The notes under the pieces were generated by a model that was not told the DNA's origin, did not search any database, and saw only the letters and a list, made by a program, of their open reading frames with translations. The translations under genes and the position numbers were made by a program. Below, piece by piece: positions 1 to 7,542 of a stretch of 53,318 bases of DNA (positions within the stretch are counted from its first letter, which is position 1; every line of letters starts with the position of its first letter). The stretch lies in the IMG/VR virus record IMGVR_UViG_3300006803_000024, positions 1 through 53,318 of that record; one strand, given 5' to 3'. Origin of the DNA: a virus.

Positions 1-2325
1 AAGGCGGGCAGTGGATACAGCAATATCGTCATGTCGCAAGGCATCTCGTTCAAGGGGCCAGATAGCGACGCGACGAACTGTTTTATCCACGACTGCGCGA
101 GGGGCATGTACCTCGGCGCTGATCGCTGCGGACACTCCAACGTCACGATCCAAGACGTATACACCAATTTCACAACGTGGGGATCAGCAGCAGATGATAT
201 GTTTGCATACGATTTTGTACACATTGGCGTATGGGCGACACCTTCCGACAATACAACAGGCGTGACGGCAACCGACCCTCACTCGTCCACAGGCTCATCC
301 GGCGACCCCTCTGATGGGGCAACTATGTCGAACGTGACTATCGCGGGAGGCTACTCAGACGTAGCGTTTTGGCGGCGTGCTGATTTGCATGATGCGCTTG
401 GTTTCCCTGTACCGACATCATCATCGACTGGTGCTAAGTTCAATGATCCCAACCTTCCGGGTGCGGGTTATCCCGGCAACGGTCAGGACACCTACGCCAA
501 CGTCAAGTTTCTGTACAACCTTAACGTGACGGGCAACATTGGCCAGATGATTGCGGGATGTCGGGATGCCACGGTTTACGGGAACGTAAATTTACGGGCA
601 ACGTTGTTCGGCAGCGGCACGCCGGGGTTCTATATGGATGCCGTCGAAAACCTGAAGATTAGTAAGAACCTCTCCCCTTACCGGAACACCACTTACGAAT
701 TCGATGGTGACACAGCCAATGGTTACGTCGTCACGGATGATACTGTGACGGGCTATGACAACTTCTGGATGGAAGGCGACTTCTACCGAAATGAGTTCGT
801 TGGCCACGAGACCAAGGGCTTTGATCGTCTTGAGGCGCATGAGATCAGAGACGCCTACACCATTAAGGCGGGCAGTTGGTTGCTGGATAATGACATGGGC
901 GGGCCAAGCTCGCCCAACTATCTCGGCGCTGGTGTTGTAGCTAATGCGTTCAGCGTACCGACACCAAGCGTCGGTGTGGAGGGTTCTTATACGCGCACCC
1001 AATGGAATGCCGATGCTCGCTGGTCTGGTACATATAAGACAGGGGTGAGCGCTGGTCTTGTTGGTGGTTTCCTCGTCTCCTTCACGGCAACTACGGGGGC
1101 GGACGGCTCACAGCGCACGGTCTTCGATAGTCAGGGCAACACCTTCGAAGTATCTCGTACTACTTCTGGACGGATTGAGCTGTATCTCAAGAACAGTGCA
1201 GACACGATCCCGATGCTGAAGTTCGTCAGCAAGGATACTTACGCTGAGGGCGTTCGGGTGGACATGGCGTGTGAGTACGACTTCAGCAAAGGTATCGCTC
1301 GCGTCGCGTTCAACGGTGTGATCGACGGTTATGTCCGTGGTTCAGATTGGGACTTGTCCACCATCGACACAGATACGCTTGGTACAGTCAAGACGATGTA
1401 CCTTGGTGGTCAGTATCTCGGCGTAGTTCCCTCACACACACGTCCGTGGATTGGCGAAATCGGACTGTTCGCCTGTCACACCGGTGCCTTGCTGGGGCTG
1501 GATAGTGATGTGGGTATGTCTGCGATATATGCCGCCCCAGGTGGTTATTTCAAAGACCTCGGCACTGCTGGCGCTAACGTGATTGCAGGTGGCATGGATA
1601 TGTTCGTGACGATGGAGGATGTCGTACCGACGCAGCGTCAGGCAGGCGCAGGGACATTCTCCGCGAACAGCGGGTCCGTGGCGCTGACCTTGGCCGGGCC
1701 TCCCCCGGCTACGGTTGAACCAGTTGTGCTCGACGGTACGACGGCGTGGATCGACATGGACGTAGCTCTGGGCGCGTCGGTGCCTTATGTGACGGCGGCG
1801 TTTACGGTGAGCATCCCCGAAGCCGTGCCGAGTGTCGGCTTCGTGCTCAACTCAGGTAACGGCACAGGCGACTGGCACCTGTCACTGTTTGACAGCAACC
1901 AGCGGTGGTTCCTGAAAGCTGAGAATACCGCGGGCTCCTCTATGGGGTCGGTGTACCTGACCGGTTCAGCCATGGCCACGGCTACTGAGCAGAAGTGGCT
2001 TGTTAAGACCCGCGTAGGTTCGCAGCAAATCTGGATCGACGGTGTGCTTGCACTGGATACTGCCCTCAACGGTAATGCACAGAAGTCACCAATCCTGATC
2101 GGTGCAGGCAATATCGCTGGTGGTGCAATGGGTGTGCTGCATGTCTCGAACATGTGGTACTCCATCGAGGACAACACCACAGCGGTCTACTCCGACTTCT
2201 ACGACGGCGGTGGCAACGCGGTGTACTCGGGGACAGTCGCGGGCATGGTCCCACTTGTGGACCTGAAGTCTCTCGCAGACTGGAACGCCAGTACCTACGC
2301 AGTCGGCACGTTCGTGGCGGCATAA
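1..2325 (+). CDS. Tail spike / tail fibre protein, 5' end missing
   Basis: The reading frame is open from the first base, so the N-terminal virion anchor lies outside the window and the ATG at 31 is internal. The first ~300 residues read like a right-handed beta-helix (short repeats with N, G, V and T at turns, ending in motifs such as NVTI and NLKI). Two blocks around residues 330-500 and 580-720 look like concanavalin/LamG jelly-roll modules (for example VSFTATTG, WIGEIG, LHVSNMWYS). The likely role is binding and possibly cleaving host surface glycan; no catalytic residues can be assigned. The DNA is visibly richer in G and C than the neighbouring genes, which suggests recent exchange of the spike. 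It ends just before a strong terminator. Confidence 0.75.
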   Translation, partial: KAGSGYSNIVMSQGISFKGPDSDATNCFIHDCARGMYLGADRCGHSNVTIQDVYTNFTTWGSAADDMFAYDFVHIGVWATPSDNTTGVTATDPHSSTGSSGDPSDGATMSNVTIAGGYSDVAFWRRADLHDALGFPVPTSSSTGAKFNDPNLPGAGYPGNGQDTYANVKFLYNLNVTGNIGQMIAGCRDATVYGNVNLRATLFGSGTPGFYMDAVENLKISKNLSPYRNTTYEFDGDTANGYVVTDDTVTGYDNFWMEGDFYRNEFVGHETKGFDRLEAHEIRDAYTIKAGSWLLDNDMGGPSSPNYLGAGVVANAFSVPTPSVGVEGSYTRTQWNADARWSGTYKTGVSAGLVGGFLVSFTATTGADGSQRTVFDSQGNTFEVSRTTSGRIELYLKNSADTIPMLKFVSKDTYAEGVRVDMACEYDFSKGIARVAFNGVIDGYVRGSDWDLSTIDTDTLGTVKTMYLGGQYLGVVPSHTRPWIGEIGLFACHTGALLGLDSDVGMSAIYAAPGGYFKDLGTAGANVIAGGMDMFVTMEDVVPTQRQAGAGTFSANSGSVALTLAGPPPATVEPVVLDGTTAWIDMDVALGASVPYVTAAFTVSIPEAVPSVGFVLNSGNGTGDWHLSLFDSNQRWFLKAENTAGSSMGSVYLTGSAMATATEQKWLVKTRVGSQQIWIDGVLALDTALNGNAQKSPILIGAGNIAGGAMGVLHVSNMWYSIEDNTTAVYSDFYDGGGNAVYSGTVAGMVPLVDLKSLADWNASTYAVGTFVAA

Positions 2326-2342
2326 GGAGAACGACAGGTGAT

Positions 2343-2371
2343 ACCCCCGCTTAGATTTAGGCGGGGGTTTT
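2343..2371 (+). terminator. Rho-independent terminator after the tail spike
   Basis: CCCCCGC (2344-2350) pairs with GCGGGGG (2361-2367) around a 10-nt loop and is followed by TTTT. It lies 18 nt after the spike stop codon and separates it from the packaging genes. Confidence 0.9.
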
Positions 2372-2396
2372 AAGTCTAAATCAAGTTCTTTACTTT

Positions 2397-2424
2397 TTGA
2401 TGCTTCCAATTTATTTAGTAAATT
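2397..2424 (+). promoter_or_regulatory. Possible sigma70-type promoter for the packaging/late operon
   Basis: TTGATG (2397-2402), a 16-nt spacer and TAAATT (2419-2424) lie in an AT-rich stretch after the terminator and about 28 nt before the first start codon of the rightward block. Each hexamer matches the consensus at 4 of 6 positions. In N4, late genes are read by host sigma70 polymerase, which fits. The match is weak, so this is tentative. Confidence 0.35.
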
Positions 2425-2452
2425 TAAGTTCTTAATACTGGAGATTCTTAAA

Positions 2453-3133
2453 ATGCTAACACTTGGAGCTGTGCAAGAAACTCTCCCTGCACAACATCGA
2501 CAAAATATTACTCAGGATATGGTTGATCAGCTCAACTCCTTGTCAAAGGATCCTGAAGAGGCCCGGTATATCCGGGATAATTTTGTGACTTTCTCTCAGG
2601 TTTTGCAAGAAGGTCGTTACAAGGTTGGGGATTATGTCCGTGCTGTGATGTATGTCTCTCACAAGGTCATGGGTAAAACAAACTTGGATGCTTATCGAGC
2701 AACCTTCCCTGATCGCTATGCGTCGATGAAGAATGCCGGGAAAGAAGCCAAGGACATTGCTTCGATTGTGACTGCCTACAACAAAGGGCAGTTGGTCACG
2801 AAGATCATGGAACGTGCGATGGTTCCTACTTGGATTCTGAATCAAGATGTATTCCAGTCTGCCATCAATACTCAGTATGAATTGATGATGGACATTGATG
2901 TTTCACCAAAGGTCCGGAGTGATGCAGCAAACAGCTTGCTGACCCACCTGAAGAAACCAGAAGCCACACACAAGACAGAGCTGAAGATCGACATTGGTCT
3001 GAACGATGGTATGGCTGCCCTTGAGCAGCAGCTCGTTGCTATGAGTCGGAAGCAGCTTGATCTGATTGAACATGATCCCAATGTCTCTGCGAATGACATC
3101 GCAGCATTACCCATGAAGACGGTGAATCCATGA
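2453..3133 (+). CDS. Probable small terminase subunit (N4 gp69 position)
   Basis: A 226-aa, largely helical soluble protein with ATG preceded by GGAG. It lies directly before the large terminase gene and overlaps it by ATGA, the usual place for the DNA-recognition subunit of the packaging motor. I see no clear helix-turn-helix. The charged C-terminal third (EQQLVAMSRKQLDLIEHD) resembles the oligomerisation/motor-contact tail of small terminases. By gene order it corresponds to N4 gp69. The role is inferred from position and general character, not from a diagnostic motif. Confidence 0.55.
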   Translation: MLTLGAVQETLPAQHRQNITQDMVDQLNSLSKDPEEARYIRDNFVTFSQVLQEGRYKVGDYVRAVMYVSHKVMGKTNLDAYRATFPDRYASMKNAGKEAKDIASIVTAYNKGQLVTKIMERAMVPTWILNQDVFQSAINTQYELMMDIDVSPKVRSDAANSLLTHLKKPEATHKTELKIDIGLNDGMAALEQQLVAMSRKQLDLIEHDPNVSANDIAALPMKTVNP

Positions 3134-4755
3134 TCCAAGGTGAAGACTTCGTCCCAGAAAAGACCGTAGATGATTACCTCAACGAGGTAGACTTCATGAT
3201 GCTCAACAGTCACGCTGGGTACATTCCCAGTGAGTTCTCGTTGAAATTCATGAACTTCATCAAGCTGGTCAACGGAGATCAGGGCGAAGACAACAAGACA
3301 CCGGTCATGCACCTTGCTATGTTGGACAAGCTGGCCAGCAAAGAGAAGAAGATCGCCAACCTCTGTGCTCGTGGTACGGCGAAGACCACTCTCTTCATGG
3401 AATACCTGACTCTGTATCTGGCAATGTTTGGAACCCTCCCTAACTTTGGAGTGGTCACTGGGATGTTGTACATCTCGGACTCGATGGACAACGGTGTAAA
3501 GAGTGCTCGGAACTCAATCGAGTTTCGATACAACAACTCTGAATTCCTTCAGGCATGGATCCCCAAAGCAAAGTTCACTGAGAATTATCTGGAATTTGAG
3601 AACAAGCGTGGACACAAACTGGGCGTAAAGATGTTCGGTGCGAAGTCTGGTATCCGGGGTACAAAGATCTTCGGGAAACGTCCTGTGTTGGCAGTGATGG
3701 ATGACTTGGTTTCAGATGCTGACTCCAAATCCCAGACTGCCATGGAAGCAATCAAGGACACAGTTTACTCCGGAGTCCAGTATGCGTTGGATCCAACCCG
3801 GAACAAGATGATCATGAACGGGACACCGTTCAATAAGAACGACATCGTCTATGAAGCAATTGAGTCCGGAGCATGGCATGTCAACGTGTGGCCGATCTGT
3901 GAGAAGTTCCCCTGCTCTCGTGAAGAGTTTCGTGGAGCTTGGGAAGATCGCTTCACCTATGAGTATGTCTTCGAGCAGTACAACTCTGCCAAGAAAGAGG
4001 GAAAGTTGAAGAGCTTCCGTCAAGAACTTATGCTCCGGATTACTTCGGATGAATCTCGTCTGGTTCAAGACTCTGAGATCCTCTGGCGTCCACGAGCACC
4101 CGTGCTCCAGAAGAAGCAGAACTACAACTTCTACATCACCACTGATTTTGCTACGTCGTCGAAGCAGACAGCCGATTACTCGGTACAATCAGTGTGGGCA
4201 TACAATCAATCTGATGAGTGGCACTGGGTTGATGGGGTCTGTGAACGCTGGACCATGGACAAAGCTATTGATCAACTTTTTGAGTTTGTTGACGAATACC
4301 AACCTCAAGGTGTAGGTGTCGAGATCAGTGGACAACAACAAGGATTTATCCAATGGTTAATGAACGAAATGAATTACCGGAACAAATTCTTCAACCTGAC
4401 GAACCAGAAGGGGAAACCTGGTATCCGGCCAACCACAGACAAGCTGGCCCGTTTCAATATGGTTGTCCCATTCTTCAAGGCAGGAAAAGTGTTTTTCCCA
4501 AGTGAGTTGAAAAATACGAAGACACTTGGTATCTTCATAGAACAGATCGCCCTTGCAACCAAGGACGGTATCAAAGGCAAAGATGACTGCATCGACACGA
4601 TTTCCATGTTGCAGTATATGAATCCTTGGACCCCCAGCTCAGATACGATGGACGATGGTGACATTTCATCAGTACGTTCGAACCAAGTTTGGGGTAGTAA
4701 TTTACTCACTCCTGATGATACAGATGAAACGCAATATGGATCCTATGTGGTCTGA
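3130..4755 (+). CDS. terL: Terminase large subunit (packaging ATPase-nuclease)
   Basis: 541 aa, a normal length for TerL. The ATPase half has a Walker A-like loop ARGTAKTT (about residues 80-87) and a Walker B strand VLAVMDD ending in two Asp (191-192). The nuclease half has the acidic RNase H-fold pattern: TTDFA near residue 335, GVEISG near 395 and KDDCID near 496. It pumps DNA into the prohead through the portal and cuts it. The start overlaps the upstream stop (ATGA), so translation is probably coupled. Position matches N4 gp68. Confidence 0.95.
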   Translation: MIQGEDFVPEKTVDDYLNEVDFMMLNSHAGYIPSEFSLKFMNFIKLVNGDQGEDNKTPVMHLAMLDKLASKEKKIANLCARGTAKTTLFMEYLTLYLAMFGTLPNFGVVTGMLYISDSMDNGVKSARNSIEFRYNNSEFLQAWIPKAKFTENYLEFENKRGHKLGVKMFGAKSGIRGTKIFGKRPVLAVMDDLVSDADSKSQTAMEAIKDTVYSGVQYALDPTRNKMIMNGTPFNKNDIVYEAIESGAWHVNVWPICEKFPCSREEFRGAWEDRFTYEYVFEQYNSAKKEGKLKSFRQELMLRITSDESRLVQDSEILWRPRAPVLQKKQNYNFYITTDFATSSKQTADYSVQSVWAYNQSDEWHWVDGVCERWTMDKAIDQLFEFVDEYQPQGVGVEISGQQQGFIQWLMNEMNYRNKFFNLTNQKGKPGIRPTTDKLARFNMVVPFFKAGKVFFPSELKNTKTLGIFIEQIALATKDGIKGKDDCIDTISMLQYMNPWTPSSDTMDDGDISSVRSNQVWGSNLLTPDDTDETQYGSYVV

Positions 4756-4778
4756 TTTTCTCGAAAGAGGGTAACACT

Positions 4779-5474
4779 ATGATCCCATTTAATTCCTTCA
4801 GCCAACGTCTGGCTTTCGGTCAACTGAAAAACACATCTGCCGTGGATGAAGATAACCTTGGGGTTATCTGCCCAAAACACTATGGAACTATTTTGTCTTT
4901 GACCAATCAAGGTTTAGTAGATCTGTCAACACGGTTTCCATTGATTAAAGGTCAAGTCGATTTGACATTTGTCTTGAACCAGAACATATACCCACTGACT
5001 CAAGCCAATCTGGGAACATCTCTCACAGATTCTCCGGATGATACATTTCTTGATGACGAGTTTGTGAAGGTGCTGGATCTGTTCGATGCAATCGGAGATC
5101 GACATGTGGTCAATACTAGTGGTCACATTCTGACACCATCATTCAACACTCTTCGTTTTACAGATGCGAAGATTACTGAATTCACAGAGATTGCTTCTCC
5201 AGACCCAGCACGGATTCGCATTCGCTATCAAAAGAAACATCCAACAATTACTTCGACTGGGAATATCAATTTACCCCCGAATCTAGAGACAGCATTGCAA
5301 CTCTTCGTTGCATCGTTGTATATAAGTCATATGGGCGGACCTGACCACTCAGCCAAAGGCGATAGCTATTATGCCGCCTACCTCCGGCACATCGGTGAGG
5401 ATGAAATGAAAGATTTATCGTCCACCTCCGAAGTTGAGGAAAACGATAAGTTTACAAACCGGGGGTTTGTATAA
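4779..5474 (+). CDS. Probable head-tail adaptor / neck protein (N4 gp67 position)
   Basis: 231 aa with no signal or membrane segment; start chosen at the ATG after AGAGGG. The N-terminal part is strand-rich (VICPKHYGTILSLTNQG, LTFVLNQNIYPL). The C-terminal part has an acidic helix-rich segment ending in LSSTSEVEENDKF. Adaptors that receive single domains next to TerL are often like this, and the corresponding N4 gene (gp67) encodes a ~30 kDa virion protein. It ends with TAA directly abutting the ATG of the next gene. The assignment rests mainly on order. Confidence 0.5.
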   Translation: MIPFNSFSQRLAFGQLKNTSAVDEDNLGVICPKHYGTILSLTNQGLVDLSTRFPLIKGQVDLTFVLNQNIYPLTQANLGTSLTDSPDDTFLDDEFVKVLDLFDAIGDRHVVNTSGHILTPSFNTLRFTDAKITEFTEIASPDPARIRIRYQKKHPTITSTGNINLPPNLETALQLFVASLYISHMGGPDHSAKGDSYYAAYLRHIGEDEMKDLSSTSEVEENDKFTNRGFV

Positions 5475-5816
5475 ATGGCTGACTTAAAAGATCCAAACCT
5501 AATCGGGGAAGTATTCAACCAGCGAGCTGCAATTCTGACGTTCATGGGATCGTTGGGTGGTAGCGTGCGAGCTGCTGTTTTGAAGACAACTTGGCGTGAA
5601 GGTCTTCGTGTGGTATTCGTTGGTGGAGCTGTCGCATTTGGCGTCGGTGTACTTGGGCCTGTAATCATGAAACCGTGGATTGGCGAATTACCTGATGAAA
5701 TGGCTGGAGCTTTAGGGACTCTAACAGCCGCCTCCTTTTTTGTTGGTTTGGTGGCAGTAACACTCGTTGAGCGATTCATTTCTGGTCCTACTGATGGAGG
5801 TGGAAATGAGGCATAA
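5475..5816 (+). CDS. Holin-like membrane protein of the lysis cassette
   Basis: 113 aa with two hydrophobic segments, about residues 44-64 (VVFVGGAVAFGVGVLGPVIM) and 78-100 (ALGTLTAASFFVGLVAVTLV), and a charged C-terminus. This fits a two-TM (class II-like) holin or a holin-related pore. It is the first of five consecutive small genes leading to amidase and spanins, which supports a role in timing lysis at the inner membrane. The 181-aa membrane protein that overlaps it by 11 nt could be the holin or a modulator instead. Confidence 0.55.
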   Translation: MADLKDPNLIGEVFNQRAAILTFMGSLGGSVRAAVLKTTWREGLRVVFVGGAVAFGVGVLGPVIMKPWIGELPDEMAGALGTLTAASFFVGLVAVTLVERFISGPTDGGGNEA

Positions 5817-6351
5817 TAACCAAAGTATAAAGGTTTTTCGGGCAGAAAAAACAACCAAGAACCAAGATGACTTCAAGGTTCTGGTAGTTGGTTTAATGAT
5901 TTCAATTATAATTCTTCTCATGATCCCATTCGTAGGTACTACCTATGATAAACAGTTTGCTGAACGTCCGTTTCTAACTGCGACCGTTGAGATCGTGAAG
6001 ACAGATGACTATGAGCTTCCAATGCTTCTGTATGATGCAGATGCGAAGCAGCATGTACAGGCAACATGGATTGCCACTATCCGGGATGCAAAAGACATTC
6101 GTTTGGAGACTCGTCGTGGAAACGGAGATTACATTGTTCGTGAAGACAGTCCTCGTCTTTGGACATGGGAAGCCTTCTTCGACAATGAGTCAGGTGGTGC
6201 TTCTCCTCGTGTTCCAGAACAACCTTTCATGGTTTGTCTGCGTTACACATCTCGGACTGTGGACACCAACACGGTCGATGAGACCCCGGAAGTTTGCAGC
6301 AAGGTTTTCTACCCTAGTGAGGGAACCCCAATCGTAGAGGAAGTCCAATGA
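5806..6351 (+). CDS. Single-pass membrane protein in the lysis cassette, function unknown
   Basis: 181 aa. I chose ATG 5806 because GGAGG sits 5 nt upstream; an in-frame TTG at 5767 lacks such a site. A short basic cytoplasmic N-terminus precedes one TM helix at about residues 24-43 (FKVLVVGLMISIIILLMIPF). A ~135-residue, probably periplasmic domain follows, with two Cys (VCLRYTSR, VCSKVFYP) that could form a disulphide. Sandwiched between holin-like protein and amidase, it may be an accessory lysis or antiholin factor. I do not recognise a family. Confidence 0.6.
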   Translation: MRHNNQSIKVFRAEKTTKNQDDFKVLVVGLMISIIILLMIPFVGTTYDKQFAERPFLTATVEIVKTDDYELPMLLYDADAKQHVQATWIATIRDAKDIRLETRRGNGDYIVREDSPRLWTWEAFFDNESGGASPRVPEQPFMVCLRYTSRTVDTNTVDETPEVCSKVFYPSEGTPIVEEVQ

Positions 6352-7025
6352 CTATTTCCGTTCGTGATTACCAGATCCGGTGCAACTCGCTTGCTCTTCC
6401 TGGTTCAACTGTCCTGAAGGTTGACGGGATGAATGGCCCGAACACCCGTCGGCAGATTGCCATCGTGAAGAATGCGATGCAGGTAGATGACGATGAAGAC
6501 ATCATGGATCCCTCCGGGATCTTTCGTGTTCACTGGCACTGGGCTGCGTCCACGTACACGGTGAACTGGAACGTGGTGAAACACTACAACGGTGTGTTTG
6601 ACAAAGATGGCAACAAGCATGACGGTGGGACACCTCCTCAACAGCAAGCTGTCTACCTCTCCGGCAAGTACGGCGTGAGCCATACCTTCAATGCCAACAC
6701 AGGTGCTGTCGGTCTCTCTGTGGCAGCCATGGCTGAAGCCAAGGTGACAAACTGGGGAACTGGTGTCGTCGATCAGGGGAAGTACCCTCTGACTTGGGAA
6801 GGCATTGATGGGATGCTGAAGGAGACTGTGAAGCTGTGTCGTGAATTCGACATCAAGCCATCTCCGTGGACAACCATCACTCATGCTGAGGTCCAGACCA
6901 ACATCGGGATCAAGCAGAAGAACAAGTGGGACATCCGGGTTCTTCCGGACAATCCGACCAAACTTCTGGGTGAAAAGGAAGCCGGGGACATGCTCCGTGC
7001 TCGAATGATGGAGAAATTCTGGTGA
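6348..7025 (+). CDS. Endolysin: N-acetylmuramoyl-L-alanine amidase
   Basis: 225 aa. The first ~45 residues resemble a peptidoglycan-binding repeat (VDGMNGPNTRRQIAI). The rest is an Amidase_2-type fold with the zinc-ligand region RVHWHWAAS (His62/His64), the strand SHTFNANTGAVGLSVAAM and the second ligand motif TTITHAEV. It cleaves the amide bond between MurNAc and L-Ala of the stem peptide. There is no signal peptide, so release depends on the holin. The start overlaps the preceding stop (ATGA) after GAGGAAG. N4 itself uses a muramidase at this place, so the enzyme class differs. Confidence 0.88.
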   Translation: MTISVRDYQIRCNSLALPGSTVLKVDGMNGPNTRRQIAIVKNAMQVDDDEDIMDPSGIFRVHWHWAASTYTVNWNVVKHYNGVFDKDGNKHDGGTPPQQQAVYLSGKYGVSHTFNANTGAVGLSVAAMAEAKVTNWGTGVVDQGKYPLTWEGIDGMLKETVKLCREFDIKPSPWTTITHAEVQTNIGIKQKNKWDIRVLPDNPTKLLGEKEAGDMLRARMMEKFW

Positions 7026-7357
7026 AATACCAACTCCAAATCATCGCTTTGATCGGAGGTCTCGCCCTGATGGGCGGGGCTTTCGTTTATGGGTATCACA
7101 AAGGTTCTCTTGCCGAATTGACAAAAATCGCTGAAAAGACTGCTGAAACCCAAGAAGACTTGTTCGATCTGAATGAGGTGATTCGCAAACAGACTGAGGC
7201 TCTTCGTCAAGCTGAACGTGAACGAGAGGAATTGATTGATGCACTCGAAGAAGAAGCCTCTGTGGCTGCTGGTTCTGATGGTCCCGGTGTTGTCACTACT
7301 GGGGGGATGCAGCGGCTCGAACGTCGGTGGGGTCCGAATCCAAGAACTTCCAACTGA
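7022..7357 (+). CDS. Inner-membrane spanin (Rz-like)
   Basis: 111 aa starting with GTG that overlaps the amidase stop (GTGA). A single N-terminal TM anchor (residues ~5-24, IIALIGGLALMGGAFVYGY) is followed by a highly charged coiled coil (residues ~30-85), the typical i-spanin layout. It spans the periplasm and partners the lipoprotein encoded inside its 3' half to fuse inner and outer membranes at the last step of lysis. Such a protein implies a Gram-negative host. Confidence 0.85.
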   Translation: MKYQLQIIALIGGLALMGGAFVYGYHKGSLAELTKIAEKTAETQEDLFDLNEVIRKQTEALRQAEREREELIDALEEEASVAAGSDGPGVVTTGGMQRLERRWGPNPRTSN

Positions 7358-7532
7358 CGTAACTGAACCTTGCCCACATCCTTTGGAAGTGATCCAAAGA
7401 GTTCGAGGTCTTTCCGTTGGTTCAGATGAGATCCGTATGGGTCGTCTAGGTGATGCGCTTATAGAGTGTGGCGCTGAGAAACAAATTGCTGTAAACGCAA
7501 ATCAACAACTCATTGAGATCTTTCGAAACTAG
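7239..7532 (+). CDS. Outer-membrane spanin lipoprotein (Rz1-like)
   Basis: 97 aa read in another frame, with its first ~40 codons nested in the i-spanin gene, a classic Rz/Rz1 arrangement. The signal peptide MHSKKKPLWLLVLMVPVLS is followed by a lipobox LLGGC, so lipidation is expected at Cys near residue 24. A TTG at 7236 is an alternative start better spaced from AGAGG. It is longer than lambda Rz1 and its mature part carries two more Cys (EPCPHP, IECGAE). Confidence 0.85.
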   Translation: MHSKKKPLWLLVLMVPVLSLLGGCSGSNVGGVRIQELPTDVTEPCPHPLEVIQRVRGLSVGSDEIRMGRLGDALIECGAEKQIAVNANQQLIEIFRN

Positions 7533-7542
7533 GAGTCGAATC

